Source: Trachelipus rathkii
Taxonomy: Eukaryota > Arthropoda > Malacostraca > Isopoda > Trachelipodidae
Assembly (NCBI GenBank): GCA_015478945.1
Contig: JABUQX010021126.1
Coordinates: 55,001 to 119,000 of the forward strand
Direction: 5' to 3'
Length of the DNA: 64,000 nucleotides
Shown: one piece after another, positions 48,530 through 63,112 of the stretch
How positions within the stretch are numbered: position 1 is the first letter of the stretch
Layout of the letters: each line of letters begins with the position of its first letter
Notes under the pieces: model-generated
What the model was told of the DNA's origin: nothing
The model's database searches: none
Seen by the model: the letters and a program-made list of their open reading frames with translations, nothing else
Position numbers and translations under genes: made by a program

Positions 48530-51500
48530 GTGATAATAATTAATATATTATTATATTATTTATAAAATAAATAATTATTAATCTAATATATTAATTTATT
48601 AAATTAATATATATTTATTAATTTATATTAATTATATTATTATATTAATATATAATAATAATGATTGATTATATAATATGATGATATAATTATATTAATT
48701 AATATTATAATATATACTATCATATATAAATAATATTTTATTCATAATAATTATATAATTAATATATATAAATTAGATAATATATAATAAATTTAATAAT
48801 TATATTAATTATCTATATTAATAATATATAATATTTAATGATATACAATATCATTCAGAAACATTTTAATTCTTCCAATCACGGATCTGAAATATATGGA
48901 ACATCAGACGTGCAGAGTATTAAAAATTTATACTCGATAATACTTCTATTACTCTTACGAGATCTTATATAAACCACGTCCCACAATAATAAATAGACGC
49001 TTTTCAAGCGATAGTATTTTAAGTAAGCTCCAAAGGTTTCTCCTATCATGCTTACAGTAAACATTGAAGCAATATTAACAATTCACATCTCCACTATTCG
49101 GCTATTAATGATTTGATGAAATATTCTCTAACATATCAAGATAAAATAATATCTATGCTTAAAGTCTTCAATTTAATTTAAAATATTTTACAAAATTACT
49201 AAATCACGACAATAAAGCAAATATTATTGTTATCAATCATTTTTTGTATTAATTATGAATTTCCTTACCTGTATCAGTATAATAGTAAAATATATCGAGC
49301 AATTAAATTGATATATAATAATCAAATTAATATTTATATTGAAGTGAGATTTTTTTACGTATCCAATTTTAAACTCTACAGTTATACTTGGGTAATCTCA
49401 AGTTAACCTATTATATACTTACTTTAAAATATTATTTATTACTTATAAGTTCATAGCAATCACAGTCAGTTAACAGATAATATCACATTCAATTTTGGTA
49501 CTTACAAATCGGAGTATACTGCATTAGAATAAGAATATATTGGTCGTGGAATCTGTGAAAGTTATTGAATGATTAACTGTTAAATAATCATAGTGTTCTT
49601 TATGTATTATGCTGCACTATTATAGCTGTTTTCATATATAAATTATAAATATTATTTTATATCTTTTAAATTATAAAAAAATTGATTTAATTATGTAAAT
49701 TCTTTATGATATACCTTATTTAAAATATAAATCTATTAATCATACTCTCATTTTTATATTATCAAATGTTTACTTATTTCTACAAAATAATTATTATAAT
49801 TATTATATAAATTAATTATTACTAGTTGGTCTCATAATTACGATAAGTAGCTCATTTTACAATAATTGGTAAGGTAATATATATAATTAATATAATATAA
49901 TTAAAATATAATTTATATATAAGAATATAAATTAAGATAGTAAACAAATATCAATTTTGTTTATTAATTGATCTTATCAATATCAATATATTTTTCATAT
50001 TTTTTATTATTTATTAATAATATATATCCAATATAAATAATATTAATTATATTTATATACATATGTATATAAACTAAAATATTAATTAACGATAACTATA
50101 TTTATTTATTACTATAAAATAATTAATATTTAAATATATAATATATTATTATATAATATTAATTATTAATTACATATATCATAATGTCTTCTTATAATTT
50201 CAAATAACCATATTAATAATAAAGTAAAATTTCTTTTTTTATTCATCTTATCTCTTATATAATGAAATTCGAATGATGGATATTTTGAGGAATAAGAAGA
50301 CTTTAATACAAGTTGTTATTTATTTATGAGAGATCGAATAATATGGAATCATATTCTATAAGTAATATATTAATATATTTTATAAGGTTCGAGGGGGAAA
50401 GGGTCCGGGTGTGTAGTTACCATCAAACTAAGTCCTTAACCATATTTAGGGTCACACTGATATATATTATATATATATATTTAAATTATATATATATTAA
50501 TATATTAATATTATAATTATATATATAATTATATAAATATATATATAATCTATAGTATATAATAATATACTATGTATTTATATCTATTTATATATTATTA
50601 TATTATTATTATAATATTATCTTTATATTTATTATAATTATAATATATATATTATATATGTATATCCGTCAGACATTCCACTTGAAATATATCATTTTCC
50701 AATTAAATGCTTATATATTATTTAAATATTTCAAAGGACGTGTACTTATATTATATACAATCCTTTCATATTAGTCATTATATTAATTCTTTATATATTA
50801 TTTATTTTATATTATATATAATTTACTTTTTTATATATATTATTATATTTCTATAATTATTAAATTATTATTATTTTATTATCTGAAAAATATTATTATG
50901 TTACATGTATAATTAGAAAGAGGAACCTACTTTTAGTGAAATGGATGAGTACCGATTTGCACGTAGCAGGAGCTTTTGTGGTTCGTGCCTTTATACATTG
51001 TTATCGATTGGAATTATTGGAATTATTTATATTATTATCTTTGATATTAGTTCTCTGATATAAATGGCCTTAATTTTCATTGCATAGTTTAATCAGTGGA
51101 TTATTGTTCATGCTTATTCTTCAAAGTATTAAATTATCTCCATCTTTTGTTGTTTATATATATCTCTTCTTTCTCGATTTTTTTGTTATATATATATTTT
51201 TCCTATGTTTCTTAGTAATTCTTATAGTATTTTGTTTGTCATTATTGTTATAGTTTTTAGTTTTAATTTTTGTATTTTTTCTAATCTGAGAATTTAAATT
51301 GTTGTTCTCGAAGATAATTAAGACACTACTATTACTGGTTGGCAATGCGTATTATCCCAGCTTCATTCCTTAACTACGCATGGTATATGTTCCTATTATT
51401 CAACTAGGCCAAAATTTTGAAAAAATGACTAAGGGATAATATATACTATAGTTAAAAATACCTATTTTTTCTTTATTTGGTTAATTTTTAAATTCTGAAA

Positions 51501-51575
51501 TATATATTATACTAATATAATTATATTACATATATATTATATATATATATATATATATATTTATTATATACTATA

Positions 51576-51608
<33 letters not shown>

Positions 51609-53060
51609 ATGTCCAACATTTTATATATATATTATAATAAATGTATAAAGGTTTCCAGGTAGATGAAAGTGTAGTAGAATCATAATATAAATATACAATA
51701 TAATATTTTGATCAAAATATTATTTTATTATAATATTATATTTTATTTTATTATATTTATTAATAATAATAATAATAATTTATTATATATTAATATTAAT
51801 TATATATATATATACGATTAATAATATAATATATATATATTAATAATATTATATAATATAATTATTAAATAATTGAATTTAATATAATTAATGATAATTT
51901 ATAATAATAATATAATATAAATATCTATTTAAATATTAAATATAAATAATAATATATTATTATATAAATTAATATATATTTAACTATTATTTATATTAAT
52001 ATATTAATATTTAATATAATATAATATAAATTAAATAATATAAAGATAATTTTATATATAAATACATAATAAATATTAATTGTGAAGTCAGATGTCGTCT
52101 TTTAAGGAAAAAACAATATTAATTAATTTTTTTATTTATTATTTTTATATTAATATATATATTTATATTACATTAATTAATGATGTATATATAATAATAT
52201 ATATAATTACTATTATATATAATTAATTAAAAATATAATAAATTAAATATATAATTATATTAAGATATTAATATAATTAATATTAATTATATATATAATA
52301 GGGATAATATTTTTATTTACTATATTTTATCTCTGATCTCTATTTTATGATATATGAGTTATGAGCTAGGTTTATGAGTAATAATGAAGCTATTACCTGA
52401 AATTTTAGTAGGTCTTTTGACGAGATTAAATAATAAAATGCAAATATATTTTAAAGTATCTAATCTATAAACAGTTATCACATATACATAAATATCTGTC
52501 ATTTCAAACTTCACATGCGTCTGAAAGTAAGGATCTCAGTATCATTCAGTACAGGATATCGAAAGCTAACGCACTCTAACATATCCAGAAGACATTTATT
52601 ATTTGAAAATTTAAATTAAGAATTTGATATATTTTGTCAGTTATATTATTTACCTCTTAGTTCCCCTTCAAGGCATAGGAAAACGCGTTTTTATTGCTAT
52701 TTGATAACTATTAATATATCTATATTATATTATATATTATAATATAGATATATATATCTATATATAGTATATATTAATATATTATATTATCTATATATAT
52801 ATATATATTTATATTCTATATTTATCTATATATATTATATAATTTACTCTATTATATATTATATTATCATATATTATTTATTATTATCTTTATAATATTA
52901 TTATTATTTTATATATAATATTATCTATTTTTTTTATATATATTTATATATAATGTAATTTATATTTTAATTTATATTAATAATTCTTAATATTATTATA
53001 TATAATTTATATATATATATACTATATATAATATTTATTTTCTTATATATTATAGTTTTA
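48530..53060. repeat. AT low-complexity domain with short unique interruptions
   Basis: Several tracts consist almost only of A and T: 48535-48850, 49870-50180, 50460-50670, 50780-50890, 51500-51610 (longest TA runs), 51690-52080, 52130-52310 and 52710-53060. Unique AT-rich sequence lies between them (48850-49600, 50890-51480, 52310-52710), with a small G-rich patch at 50385-50420. No gene. Confidence 0.65.
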
Positions 53061-53990
53061 CTATTGATATTAATTTTTTTAAAACTTAGTTTCTTTATAA
53101 ATTTATATACATTCACCTATGTAGGAGTAGTAATAATTAATTAAAATTAATGCTTATAAATATTAAATATTAAACGTATCTTTAAATTTCATAATATATT
53201 ATATTATTCTATTATTTACTTATATATTTTAAACTTTTTTATTTATTTATCTATTATTATTTACACCCCAGGTATGGTTTTCGCTCTGTGCAGTGTGGAC
53301 CCAGATAATCTTTCGTCCTTATGACTCTCATTCCTGAAAAATACTTCTTTGTATATTGCTAGTAAGTCTATCTGTTTCTTATGGGTTTAAGCTCTTTTCT
53401 TCTGCAGCTTACGTTTTTCGCTGTATGAATTCTTTTATTCCTAGTTCAATTATCAACTCCTTGTCTTGACTAGGTGTTTTTTATTATCGCTCTTTCAGTA
53501 TGAAGTCCTTATGTCTATTATTTCTATTCTAGTCCTCAAAATCTCGTTCTCATTCATCAAGTATCTTCTTCTTATCTTAGAGGTTTCATTCGTTGCTCTT
53601 AGCTGTCGCTTTATAACTATTCTATATGTCTCTGTGTTTTCCTCTTATACAATAGAGCTACCATAAAGCGTAAAGACAAATTGTTATCCGCGTATGCGTG
53701 ACGGCGCCTTGCAGCGCCTCCTCATCACTACATAGAGATATGATAAATTGACTGTATTTCTAGATGCCTGGAACTGTTGTATCGGATAAACACGTTCGCC
53801 TCGATCGTGTCTCCTTTGAACACAAAATCATTCCACTGGGACTTTCCCAAATCAACAGGAATTCTCTAGTAACATGATTCGAAAATAACGCAGTTATTTC
53901 ATCTTTTTTTCTATTATTATTAATAATAGGAACTCGATTAAAAAATATGATTATTACCTACGTACCTTACATACTTACTTTTTATTGTTA
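53061..53990. other. Mixed-composition stretch, possible degraded element
   Basis: Less AT-rich between two low-complexity domains, mainly 53265-53900. The minus strand, with gaps, reads like charged helical sequence (KIRRRYLMNENEILRTRIEI, further on LLAIYKEVFFRNESHKD) that might be an eroded coiled coil, but no family is recognised. A GGCGC/GCGCC inverted pair lies near 53703-53718. Confidence 0.3.
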
Positions 53991-54500
53991 AAAAACTCCA
54001 TCATTCTATATTAATATATATAAGAGTAAATTATTACTATTCATTAATATATATATTAATATTAATATTTATATTAATTATAATTATATTGTTTATATTA
54101 TTATATGAATATATTATATATTAATCTATATTTTATATTAATATTCTATATTTATATATTATATATTATTTATTATCATATTATTATTACTACTATATAT
54201 GGTCTAGTGCCAGGGATGAGTCAGTGGTACCCTACATACCTATACAACTAATACATCTATTTTAAAGGCGAAATGTACAAAATACATTATTTAATAATTT
54301 CTTTTTTTCATTTTCCCTTTTTATAAGATATTATAACTCATATAATTATATTATATTTATATATACTTCTATATTTAACATTAAATTCACTTATCAATAT
54401 TCCATACCTTACTAATATTATATATAATTTATAATATTCACATTACGTCTAAAACATATAACCTAAACCATTATTTCACACTAAATAAACACACCTTACA
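53991..54500. repeat. AT low-complexity tract
   Basis: Interrupted TATTAAT and TATATTA units at about 54010-54200, then AT-rich sequence with a short unique patch at 54200-54260. Confidence 0.6.
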
Positions 54501-57500
54501 TTATGGAATATGAAGTATAGTAAGTAATGTTTTGATATGGTTTAAATTACGGTTGCTTTCCTTCTTGTCCTATGAGAATGTGTTGAATGAATTAATATTT
54601 AAATAATTTGTTTATAATGTGTTTAATTTTACATATGATTTATGAAACTTTAGTGTCGAATCCTATTCTGATTCATCAAATGTATAAAGTACCTAGATTT
54701 AACACAAGTCAAGATATAGGGTTTAATTCTTCGTAAATTACGATGTAGAGGTATTGATCGATGCAAATTGTTACTTCTCAATTCTGATCAGTTTATCTTG
54801 GACTTTAAACATTCTGAGTGTCGTGAAGAGACAGAAAACTAAATTATTGTGGAGCTAAATTGTCTGGAAAATTTAGTTCTTATTACTCACAATATGAGCT
54901 TTATAGGTCTTTTTTTTCTCAGTATTGCTTTCTTTTCATCAGCTTGATTTCAGTTGACGAATGTCCTACCCAAGACGAAATGTGGCAGAAAATGGTATTT
55001 TTCATCAAAAAAGCTTTTAAAATTTGATTGATCTCAAATTGTAGAATATATTTTAAAGCAAAATATAAGGTGACTATTGAACAAACGTTAAACTTCATGT
55101 GAATATGTCGTTCGATGTAAATATATCATATGCGAAAGAAATATAAAGAAAATGAATATGCAGAATATCAGATTGTTGATAGAAGTTAAATCGTTGTGAT
55201 TTCGACGAAAGAGTAAGTATCATTAATAACGATTCGACTGTTGATGGTATCAATATTTCCTACGATATGAAAGTAGTTTCTTCACTATTTCAAGTTATAT
55301 ATATTATTAGCTAGTATATTGTTCATGGTTTCGCTAAGAGATAACATCGTACATCCTTATAGAACATTATGATTTCCATAAGAATATTTAGGAGGACTAC
55401 TTTTAAATTTATAAGTCGCAAGTAATTAGTAAGTCTGGTTACATGGTTATAGTCTGCCATACAACCCGCTTACATTCGTTCTGATGTTTAGTTGTGGGAA
55501 TCAGGGGGTAGGCTTGGAACGCATGTAGCTACCTGCTTTCATGTACGCGCCCGAAATGCTAAGGTGCGAGGCCATTAATCTAGTTGACTCTGAGCCATAT
55601 GAACACAGTTATAATATAATTATTGAAATTATTAATTAATAGAAAGATTATAATATTTATTTTAAAATTATTGTTAACAACGGACGTAGTAGATCATATT
55701 AGGGGATATATAAGTACAATATATGAAAAATGAATGTCTAATTTAATGTAATAATATTAATTTATATATCAGTTATTATTTGGGTTTGGTTGACTACATT
55801 AGATTTATAAGAAATGAATTATTAGTGTATTATATAGTATTGATGTTTTTTGAGCGATTCAATAATATTAATCTTTTAAGTAACTGCATGTTGAATAAAA
55901 TCAAGTTTGATAAATAAATTTATAAATGAATTTACTTGTGTGTTGTAAGTTGGGTGTAAACAGTCAGTACTCATTCACGTTTATTCGATTCTTGAGTAGT
56001 AAGGTGGGTCGGTCGGATCTTGTTTTATTCCAGTCTCATTCTTGTTAGGATATTGACGGCTATGGGTGGAGTGTAGTTTTGGGTCACTGTATGCCGATCC
56101 CAGAAATATTTAGTTTAGTGTTATCATAATTAGTTTGACTGTTGTGCAGGATGATGTCGTGCAGTGGTTCTCTTGCTGTTACTCTTTATCGTCTTTGCTA
56201 AAAACTGCAAGTTGCGCTAGGTCAGTAGGGTGTATACATCTTATATATATAAAGAGTGACCTTGAACTAAAACTGAGCATGTGGTTGACCACATATTATT
56301 TACCTAACTCGTACTTCCTTAATCCACCGATGTTGATGCAACCGTATTGTCCAATGATGAGAAATGGTTTAGGAATTTTGAGAGGTCATTGAAAAACTCC
56401 AGCTATTCTTGTCTCCTCTGCTGGAGTTTGTATATACCTATGTCCTCATTTATGCCTTCTTTATGAGGAAGGGTGTTTAAGTATCCAATTAGAAAATTTT
56501 TGTATTTTAGACTGTGAATTGTCGCAACTTTTATGGTTATTTTTAGTTTATTATGTACTGGCTGAAACACCTATTAAGTTTGTCCAAATTTTATATTATC
56601 ACAAATGATTGCATCATAGTCTCTTTCATTTCTAAATGTGACCTTTTCGTTTTCATGTTTGAAGAAACTTTATGATGAGCCCTTCGTTTTTTTTTAACTT
56701 TTTTTACCCCCCAAATTTTTTTTCCCCATAAGACGTAGATTCCTTCGGTTCTTATCAACGATCTCGGAAATTACACGAGTTAATGATATTAATTATTCTA
56801 AAAACAGCCTTTTTTCTTGATAGCTTGATACTCTCAAAAGCATATTTTTTAATTAAAATTTTATGAAATCATATATAACAAATTGTTTATATATCATAAA
56901 TTATATACTATGCTGCTTTTTTATAGTTATTTAATATTATTATTACTTTATTAATCTAATATTTAGTCTATATATATTAGATCGCTTAAGTACATGCTTT
57001 ATATATATTACATAGATTGATATATTAACCGTATATTTGATGAAAGATATATAAAAAAGCCATATCAATGATATTTTAAAAATATTTTATGTAGATATGT
57101 GAAAGAAATATTATGACCTTATTTACTGTTATTAGATCAGCAATGCAATGTTATGTGGAATTAAATATTATTATAGATAATATAAGAAAATTTTTAGCAG
57201 TTCAAAACTTTTTACTGCAGTTGTTTTACCAAACCTAAACCCAATATCAATTATAATATTCATTGTAAAAGCATCATTATATCATACGATATTAATTTAA
57301 GATTTTCCAATATTTTAGGAAATATTTTAGATGAAAATTTCTTGTTATAATTTGTATTGTTAAGTGATTATTCAGTCTTGTGCTGTGTCGACTCATTGTG
57401 AGTATAGCAAATTAGTAGTAGCCATATAAAATATTGTATTCACAAGAATATTCTGAAAAAGAGAATCACTTTTTCACAGTTATACTACAACGGAGGAGAA

Positions 57501-58439
57501 ATACCTAACGAAGTTAGGTTTTCATATTAAAATGATGTTAGTTCGATTGTGAAATAGGCGGGGAGGTCTGGAGTTGTTTGTTGTAAATGATTTTTATTTT
57601 AAATACACAGTGCAACGGTTCATTTTTACTATAGAGCTCTTTATTGAACCTATCTTATATCTACTGGATTTTTTTAATTTATTACTATATTAATGAAAAC
57701 GATAGAGATGCATCATAGAGCGATAAAGAATCTTCATGCGAATACTGTTATTGTAATTTTGGATCATTCTATACATAAAATTTGAGTAGCTATTTAAATA
57801 TAAGAAATTAATAAGATCTACGTATAGGTATTCGGGGTAACTTCCAAATATGTATATTGGTTAATGATTGTTGATTCATAATCATTGTTCTTTGGTATTG
57901 GGAAAATTGAAAATGTTTTTTATGATTTTTCTATTAGTATATAATTGAAGTTTGTAGGTTTACATCAAAAATTTTTTACATTTCTGTCACAGTCTAAGGA
58001 AACAGCCTTGAGGAGTCGCAAATACAGGTCTATGAGGATTTACGGGTGATGATCCACACAACTCTTAATTTTCACATGTCTACGAGTAGGATTGAAACAA
58101 ACAATATATGGATAAAATTTTCCTTTATAATCATCGCATCTCTATGCAGATTGTTGATTATTTAATTAAACTTTGTTCGATAAGTAATAGCTTCGAAATT
58201 GTTGGTCCCGAATTTACACGTATTTATATCTAATATTTTCATCTTCAACACCAGATATCGGGGTTTGTCTTTAAGTTTTTTAAAAATTATTATGGCAGAT
58301 AGGGCATTTGGTTTGACTTATGCCATTTTTACTCAAATCATGACCTACTTTTAGTAAATCTTTCTAAATAATATGGTAGGCGGCTGCTCAATTCAACAGA
58401 AGATATTTCTCTCTGAAGTATATTAGTCTTTAGCAAAAC
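54501..58439. other. Unassigned AT-rich DNA, no supported gene
   Basis: Non-repetitive AT-rich sequence. A GC-balanced patch lies at 55440-55600. An 85-codon ATG frame at 56135-56392 has no recognised domain. A homopolymer cluster (runs of T, C, A and T) occupies 56685-56735 and may mark an unreliable assembly patch. Confidence 0.4.
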
Positions 58440-59330
58440 GCTAGGACCTACCCCCTTTGTAAGCAACAGTCTTCATCTATATTCTTACTACTGCATTAAA
58501 TGATCAAAACTACATTGACCTGTCATTTATATATCAACTGCACCTCTCACTGTTCATCTTTCTAGAATAACATTTATTTCTTATATCATTGTCTGTAATT
58601 ACTATTATTCTATTTATATCATCAGCTATTTCGCCTGAAGCTCAATTATCCCTATAACTTTTTTCTAATTACATTACTTTAATTCATATTAACTGTTCTA
58701 TACATCCCCTACAACTAAATTCCTCAGTTCTGTGTACATTATTCTATTATAATCTACTTACTCAAATTATTATTAATGGAAGTCATAATTTCCATCCCAG
58801 TGCAAATAAGTCTCCTCTATAACAATCGGGGATTATTCCTTTGTTAATATTATTTTTGTATAAGTATATCCCAGCCCTTCGTTTTCTGGAATTGCTTCTG
58901 TGGAGTCGTATAACTTACATATATTTCTTTACTTACATATTAAAATTCAGTAATTGGGTCTTGTACTTAACGCCATCATTGTATACCTATGTATATTATA
59001 ATTAACAACTGCGTTCATACTACAGAAATACTACAATCCTATCTTAATAATAAAGGACCAATTTTTTTATAGATAATAGACCAATCTTTTTGTAACTCCT
59101 TACGTAGAAAGTCTTAATCATTACTTTATTTAACTTTAATTTTGATGAATCTGAAGTAGCAGTTCACCTTGTGCCTAAAGTCCAAATATTATACCAACAT
59201 TTCCATTATATCTTTCTCTGATCTGGCCTTCCTCTCTTTTTTCTGCTAATCAATGTGATCTTCAAACTTACTGAATTATATATTCCAGTTCTAAACAATC
59301 TTCATCCTCTACAATTACTTCTTCAATATA
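58440..59330. other. G-poor, C/T-leaning stretch
   Basis: Top-strand words such as TCATCT, CTACT and CCTAT dominate. The bias is milder than at 38.6-42.6 kb. No gene. Confidence 0.4.
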
Positions 59331-59399
59331 TATAGAAATTAAATTTATATTAACTAAACATAATAACGATCAATCACGTTACATAGAAATTGTACATAT

Positions 59400-61095
59400 C
59401 ATAATTATCAACTCAAGTCTGATAGTGGTGAGATTTTTCGAAAGAAAGGTTGTTATGGAAGATCCACTAAGAAGAAATCGTTCAAAGGCTCTAAAAACTT
59501 TGCATATGTATCAGAGAGATCTAAAAGGAGAATATCAATTAACATATGCAATTTAGTTAAATTGAAAGATCTTTCAAAGGGACTAGGATAGCTGTATCTT
59601 CATGTCTAGTACGATATAGTTTAAAAAAGATGAGTAAGTAAAGGAATGTTCACTAATAATTCGATATAATGATGCTCTTGTGCTTATTTATCGATGTACT
59701 GTAATATGAGATCCGATTCTAGTATGACTATAGATGGTAAAATTTACATTAAAGTGATTTGAATTACTCGAGGTGAGATGTGGTTGGTAGATATATGAGA
59801 TTGTTATGTATACAAAGCTTATTTTAATGGAAGGCTTGTATGTTCCTAGAGGACTGCAGATAGAGAAACAGACTAGCTCATCCTCTTTGAAATAAGAGGT
59901 TAAGGATGAGAAGGTAACGTAGAAAATTTTAACAGTAAAATTAGCTTATTAAGTGTTGTATGGATAAGATATAGATAGACTAATATATTATTTAGTATAT
60001 TCTTTGGTAGGCAGAGTGCTTATCGAGTGACTGACGGTTGATTATTACAATACTACAACAACATAGAAGATCAATCGGATGGTAATTTTATAGAAGAATA
60101 GGTTGAGGATGTGTAGATAAATTTTTTTACATTGAAGGCAAATGATTACTTAATAAAACTATTTATTAATCTGATTTATAATATGAGTTGTTTACACTTT
60201 AACTATATTAGAAACTTGCAGCTCACCATGTCCAACAAGTGAGCAGATGGACAGCGTGCGCATAGAGAGAGGAGAGGGCAATGATGTAGAGGCGAAAAGA
60301 GAAGGAGAGATGAGGGTAGTGAGCAGTAGTAGGGAGGGCCTGGGGTAGAGTGTTCAAGGCTCGTGTAAGATGTAGATTTAATATAATTAATACTGTATTT
60401 GCTTTTATTCTTAGGATCGAGTCACACCCTAAATACATAAACAGGGAAAAATTATGTCAAAGATCTCAATTCTAACACTGAAATGCCCAATTATGAATTG
60501 TTATATTTTGTCTACATGCATAGTTCTTCGCTTGGTGCATAATTTGTTATGATAGCTTGTAATTAGATGGCTGCAAATTAAGTTCAGTAGTTAATTATAC
60601 TAAACGAAATTTTATTTGTAGGAGTAAGAGGAGATGGGTTTTAAGACTGGTTATTAATGATAATTGAGAATGAGAGTATTAGCAGGTGGTCCTTCCTTTA
60701 ATTGACAAACAATTGTAATTTAGTATTTAAGTGGTATAAATCTGGAGTCTCAAGGTAAAGGATCCTAAAGTACTTAATAGGGAGGTAGGAGATAGAAAAT
60801 TGAAAGGGTATTCGGTTTTATTAGAAAAAGTGGTTTTGTTGCCGGACAGTGTAATTGAAAAGCTAGGATCTATTGAAAATTAATAGTAGATAATAATAAA
60901 GAGATGGTGGTATATGATTAATTAGCTGCATAAGCTCCGCTAAGTTGATATTATTGATATTGTGATAGTTTGACTCTAAAAACTGAACAAATACTTATCA
61001 GAGTAGTATAACAGTTATTTTAAAATAGTTTATTATTTTGAGATGAAATGGGAATGGATGATGCTGTAGTGTATGTACGAGAAAATAAATCAAGA
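59400..61095. other. C-poor, G/A/T-leaning stretch
   Basis: The opposite bias to the previous entry, with AGGAG, GATGG and GGTAG words (for example 60781-60840 has one C). A purine-rich patch lies at 60260-60350. A 71-codon minus frame at 60223-60438 is a product of low G on that strand and is not called. Confidence 0.4.
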
Positions 61096-61980
61096 ATATT
61101 ATATATTATTGTCATAACTAACTTTACTTACTTCCAACGTTAATCCTAACTCCTTTTGCTAGGCCCCCTGACAATCCAATCAACTAAACCCTTTTAGATT
61201 CTCAAACCTAGACTCTTTTTACATTAACTTGAGCTTCATGTAATTTAATTTAATGCTTATCCGGCCTAAATGTGCAGTATGACGATGATACAACTTAACT
61301 ATACTTTAAAACTTACCACCATACATTAATCTTCCTGAAGACGCCTTTCTAAGTGCACCAAGCGGCTTGACGAGTTCTTTGCCTTATGATGAATACACAT
61401 TCTGAGTCAATTATTTATTCTTCTTATCAATGAATGAATACCATGTTCATTATATTGATCTCAATCTTTTGATGCAATTGTCTAAACCAATGTTCTTTAT
61501 AGAACTTAAAGCAATTAAAACTCATTGTCAATAATTTGAATATAAAATTAATGAAAAGTAATCTACCACGTATGTTTGGAATCAAAGCAAGAAAATATGA
61601 AGCATGATAAAACCAGATAATTATATTTAATAAAAAAAGTCTTATAATCGATACCGATATGTAGCGCCCCCTGTGGGGAGATGGGTTTGATTAAGTTCCC
61701 ATAAATCGATGTGGTAAACTCGCCGCAGATGTACGTAATGAGCATTCATCCCGTCTACATGCGCACTGCAGATAATCAGATACCCTCAAGTTACTACCAA
61801 ATAAAGCCCGTACCCCTCCAACATCCTTCATAACCATTAACCACTTAGGGTTAACAACCCGCGAAAGAAATCACAGTGGTATCTGTCCATTGTAGGGTCA
61901 TCCTGGTGGTCCAATCCGTATCACTTATCTACTTCTTATCACCATAGCATGTAATCTCAATTGCATCTGAACGATGTACT
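61096..61980. other. C-rich stretch with a GC-richer island
   Basis: Strand bias switches back to C. At 61655-61960 the sequence is GC-richer and non-repetitive, including TAGCGCCCCCTGTGGGGAG near 61663. No protein motif is visible in any frame. It could be a fragment of an unrecognised dispersed repeat. Confidence 0.35.
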
Positions 61981-62703
61981 TATTAATATATAATATATAT
62001 ATATTTTATATATAATATTTTATTATATTTATATATATATAATTATATATTATATATTATATATATTATAATTTTATATTATTTTTTTATATAATTATAT
62101 AATATATATATTAATATATTTTTATATATATATATATATTTATATATATATAATATTATAATATGATTGTTATATATTTCTCTGTGGGTACCATCGGTAT
62201 TCATGTATAGATTAATACGTTTATGTATTATGTAATATTATTATATTTATATATATATATTATTATATAGTATCTTATATAGATACTTTATTGAACCGTA
62301 TATGTAAATAATTTTTATAATATATATATAATATTATATTGTTATATTATATATTTATATATTATATATATATATATTATTCTAGAATTTCAATTTCACT
62401 ATATACTTAAACTGGAAATACCTATGCCAATCATGGCCTCAAAATATCAAGTTCAACATGATTAATTTGTCATATTATCTCTATTCAAAACTTTATATAT
62501 TCCTTCATACACTCTTATTAGCTTGAAACACACTTTATTCTCAATATTATATATATATATATTTTATTTAATTATATTTATAGTTATATTATAATTCTAT
62601 ATTCTAATATTATATATAATATATATATATTAATATTATAATTTATTATTTAATTATTTATACTTATTATATAATATTAATGTATATATATATAGTATCA
62701 TAC
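61981..62703. repeat. TA-rich low-complexity domain
   Basis: Interrupted TA and TATTA runs at 61985-62165, 62230-62385 and 62540-62700, separated by short unique AT-rich pieces. Confidence 0.8.
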
Positions 62704-62796
62704 TAGAGAGAGAAGAGAGGAGAGAGATTAGAGAGAGGAGAGTGAGAGAGGATGAGAGAGAGAGAGAGAGAGAGTGAAGAAGGAAGGAGAGAGATG
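62704..62796. repeat. GA dinucleotide microsatellite
   Basis: Imperfect (GA)n with the best run at about 62755-62774, interrupted by AGGA and ATTA. Confidence 0.9.
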
Positions 62797-62849
62797 AGTA
62801 CAGAAGCAGGGCAGTAGAAATTGATAATATTACTGAACGCGGAGCAGGA

Positions 62850-63112
62850 GTTAATGGTAGATGGAGATGGTGAAGGTGATGGATAGGTATGTGATGGACG
62901 AATTGTGATGGTGTAGATGGATTAGGGGGATAGATGGTGGGAATGAGGTGAATGAATAGGTGGATAGATGTTGGATGAATGAAGTGTGTGGATAGGTGGA
63001 TTTGACAGATTAGAAAATGGATGGAAGGATATGGTAGGATGTATTATGATGAATGGGATAGTGATGGATGAAGATGGATGGATGGATGGATGTCTGTTCT
63101 ATAGTTGGATAA
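62850..63112. repeat. Degenerate GGAT/GATG microsatellite
   Basis: GATGG, GGATAG and GAATG words dominate; the only clean run is GATGGATGGATGGATGGATG at 63073-63092. The erosion resembles the C-depleted block at 6.5-10.4 kb and may show what that block derives from. Confidence 0.8.

Noticed and set aside
53703..53718. GGCGC/GCGCC inverted pair as a terminator or stem-loop
   Set aside because: Only a 5-bp stem and no adjacent gene or T run; expected by chance in a GC-richer patch.
56135..56392. 85-codon plus-strand frame beginning MTVVQDDVVQW
   Set aside because: No recognisable domain and no supporting context.
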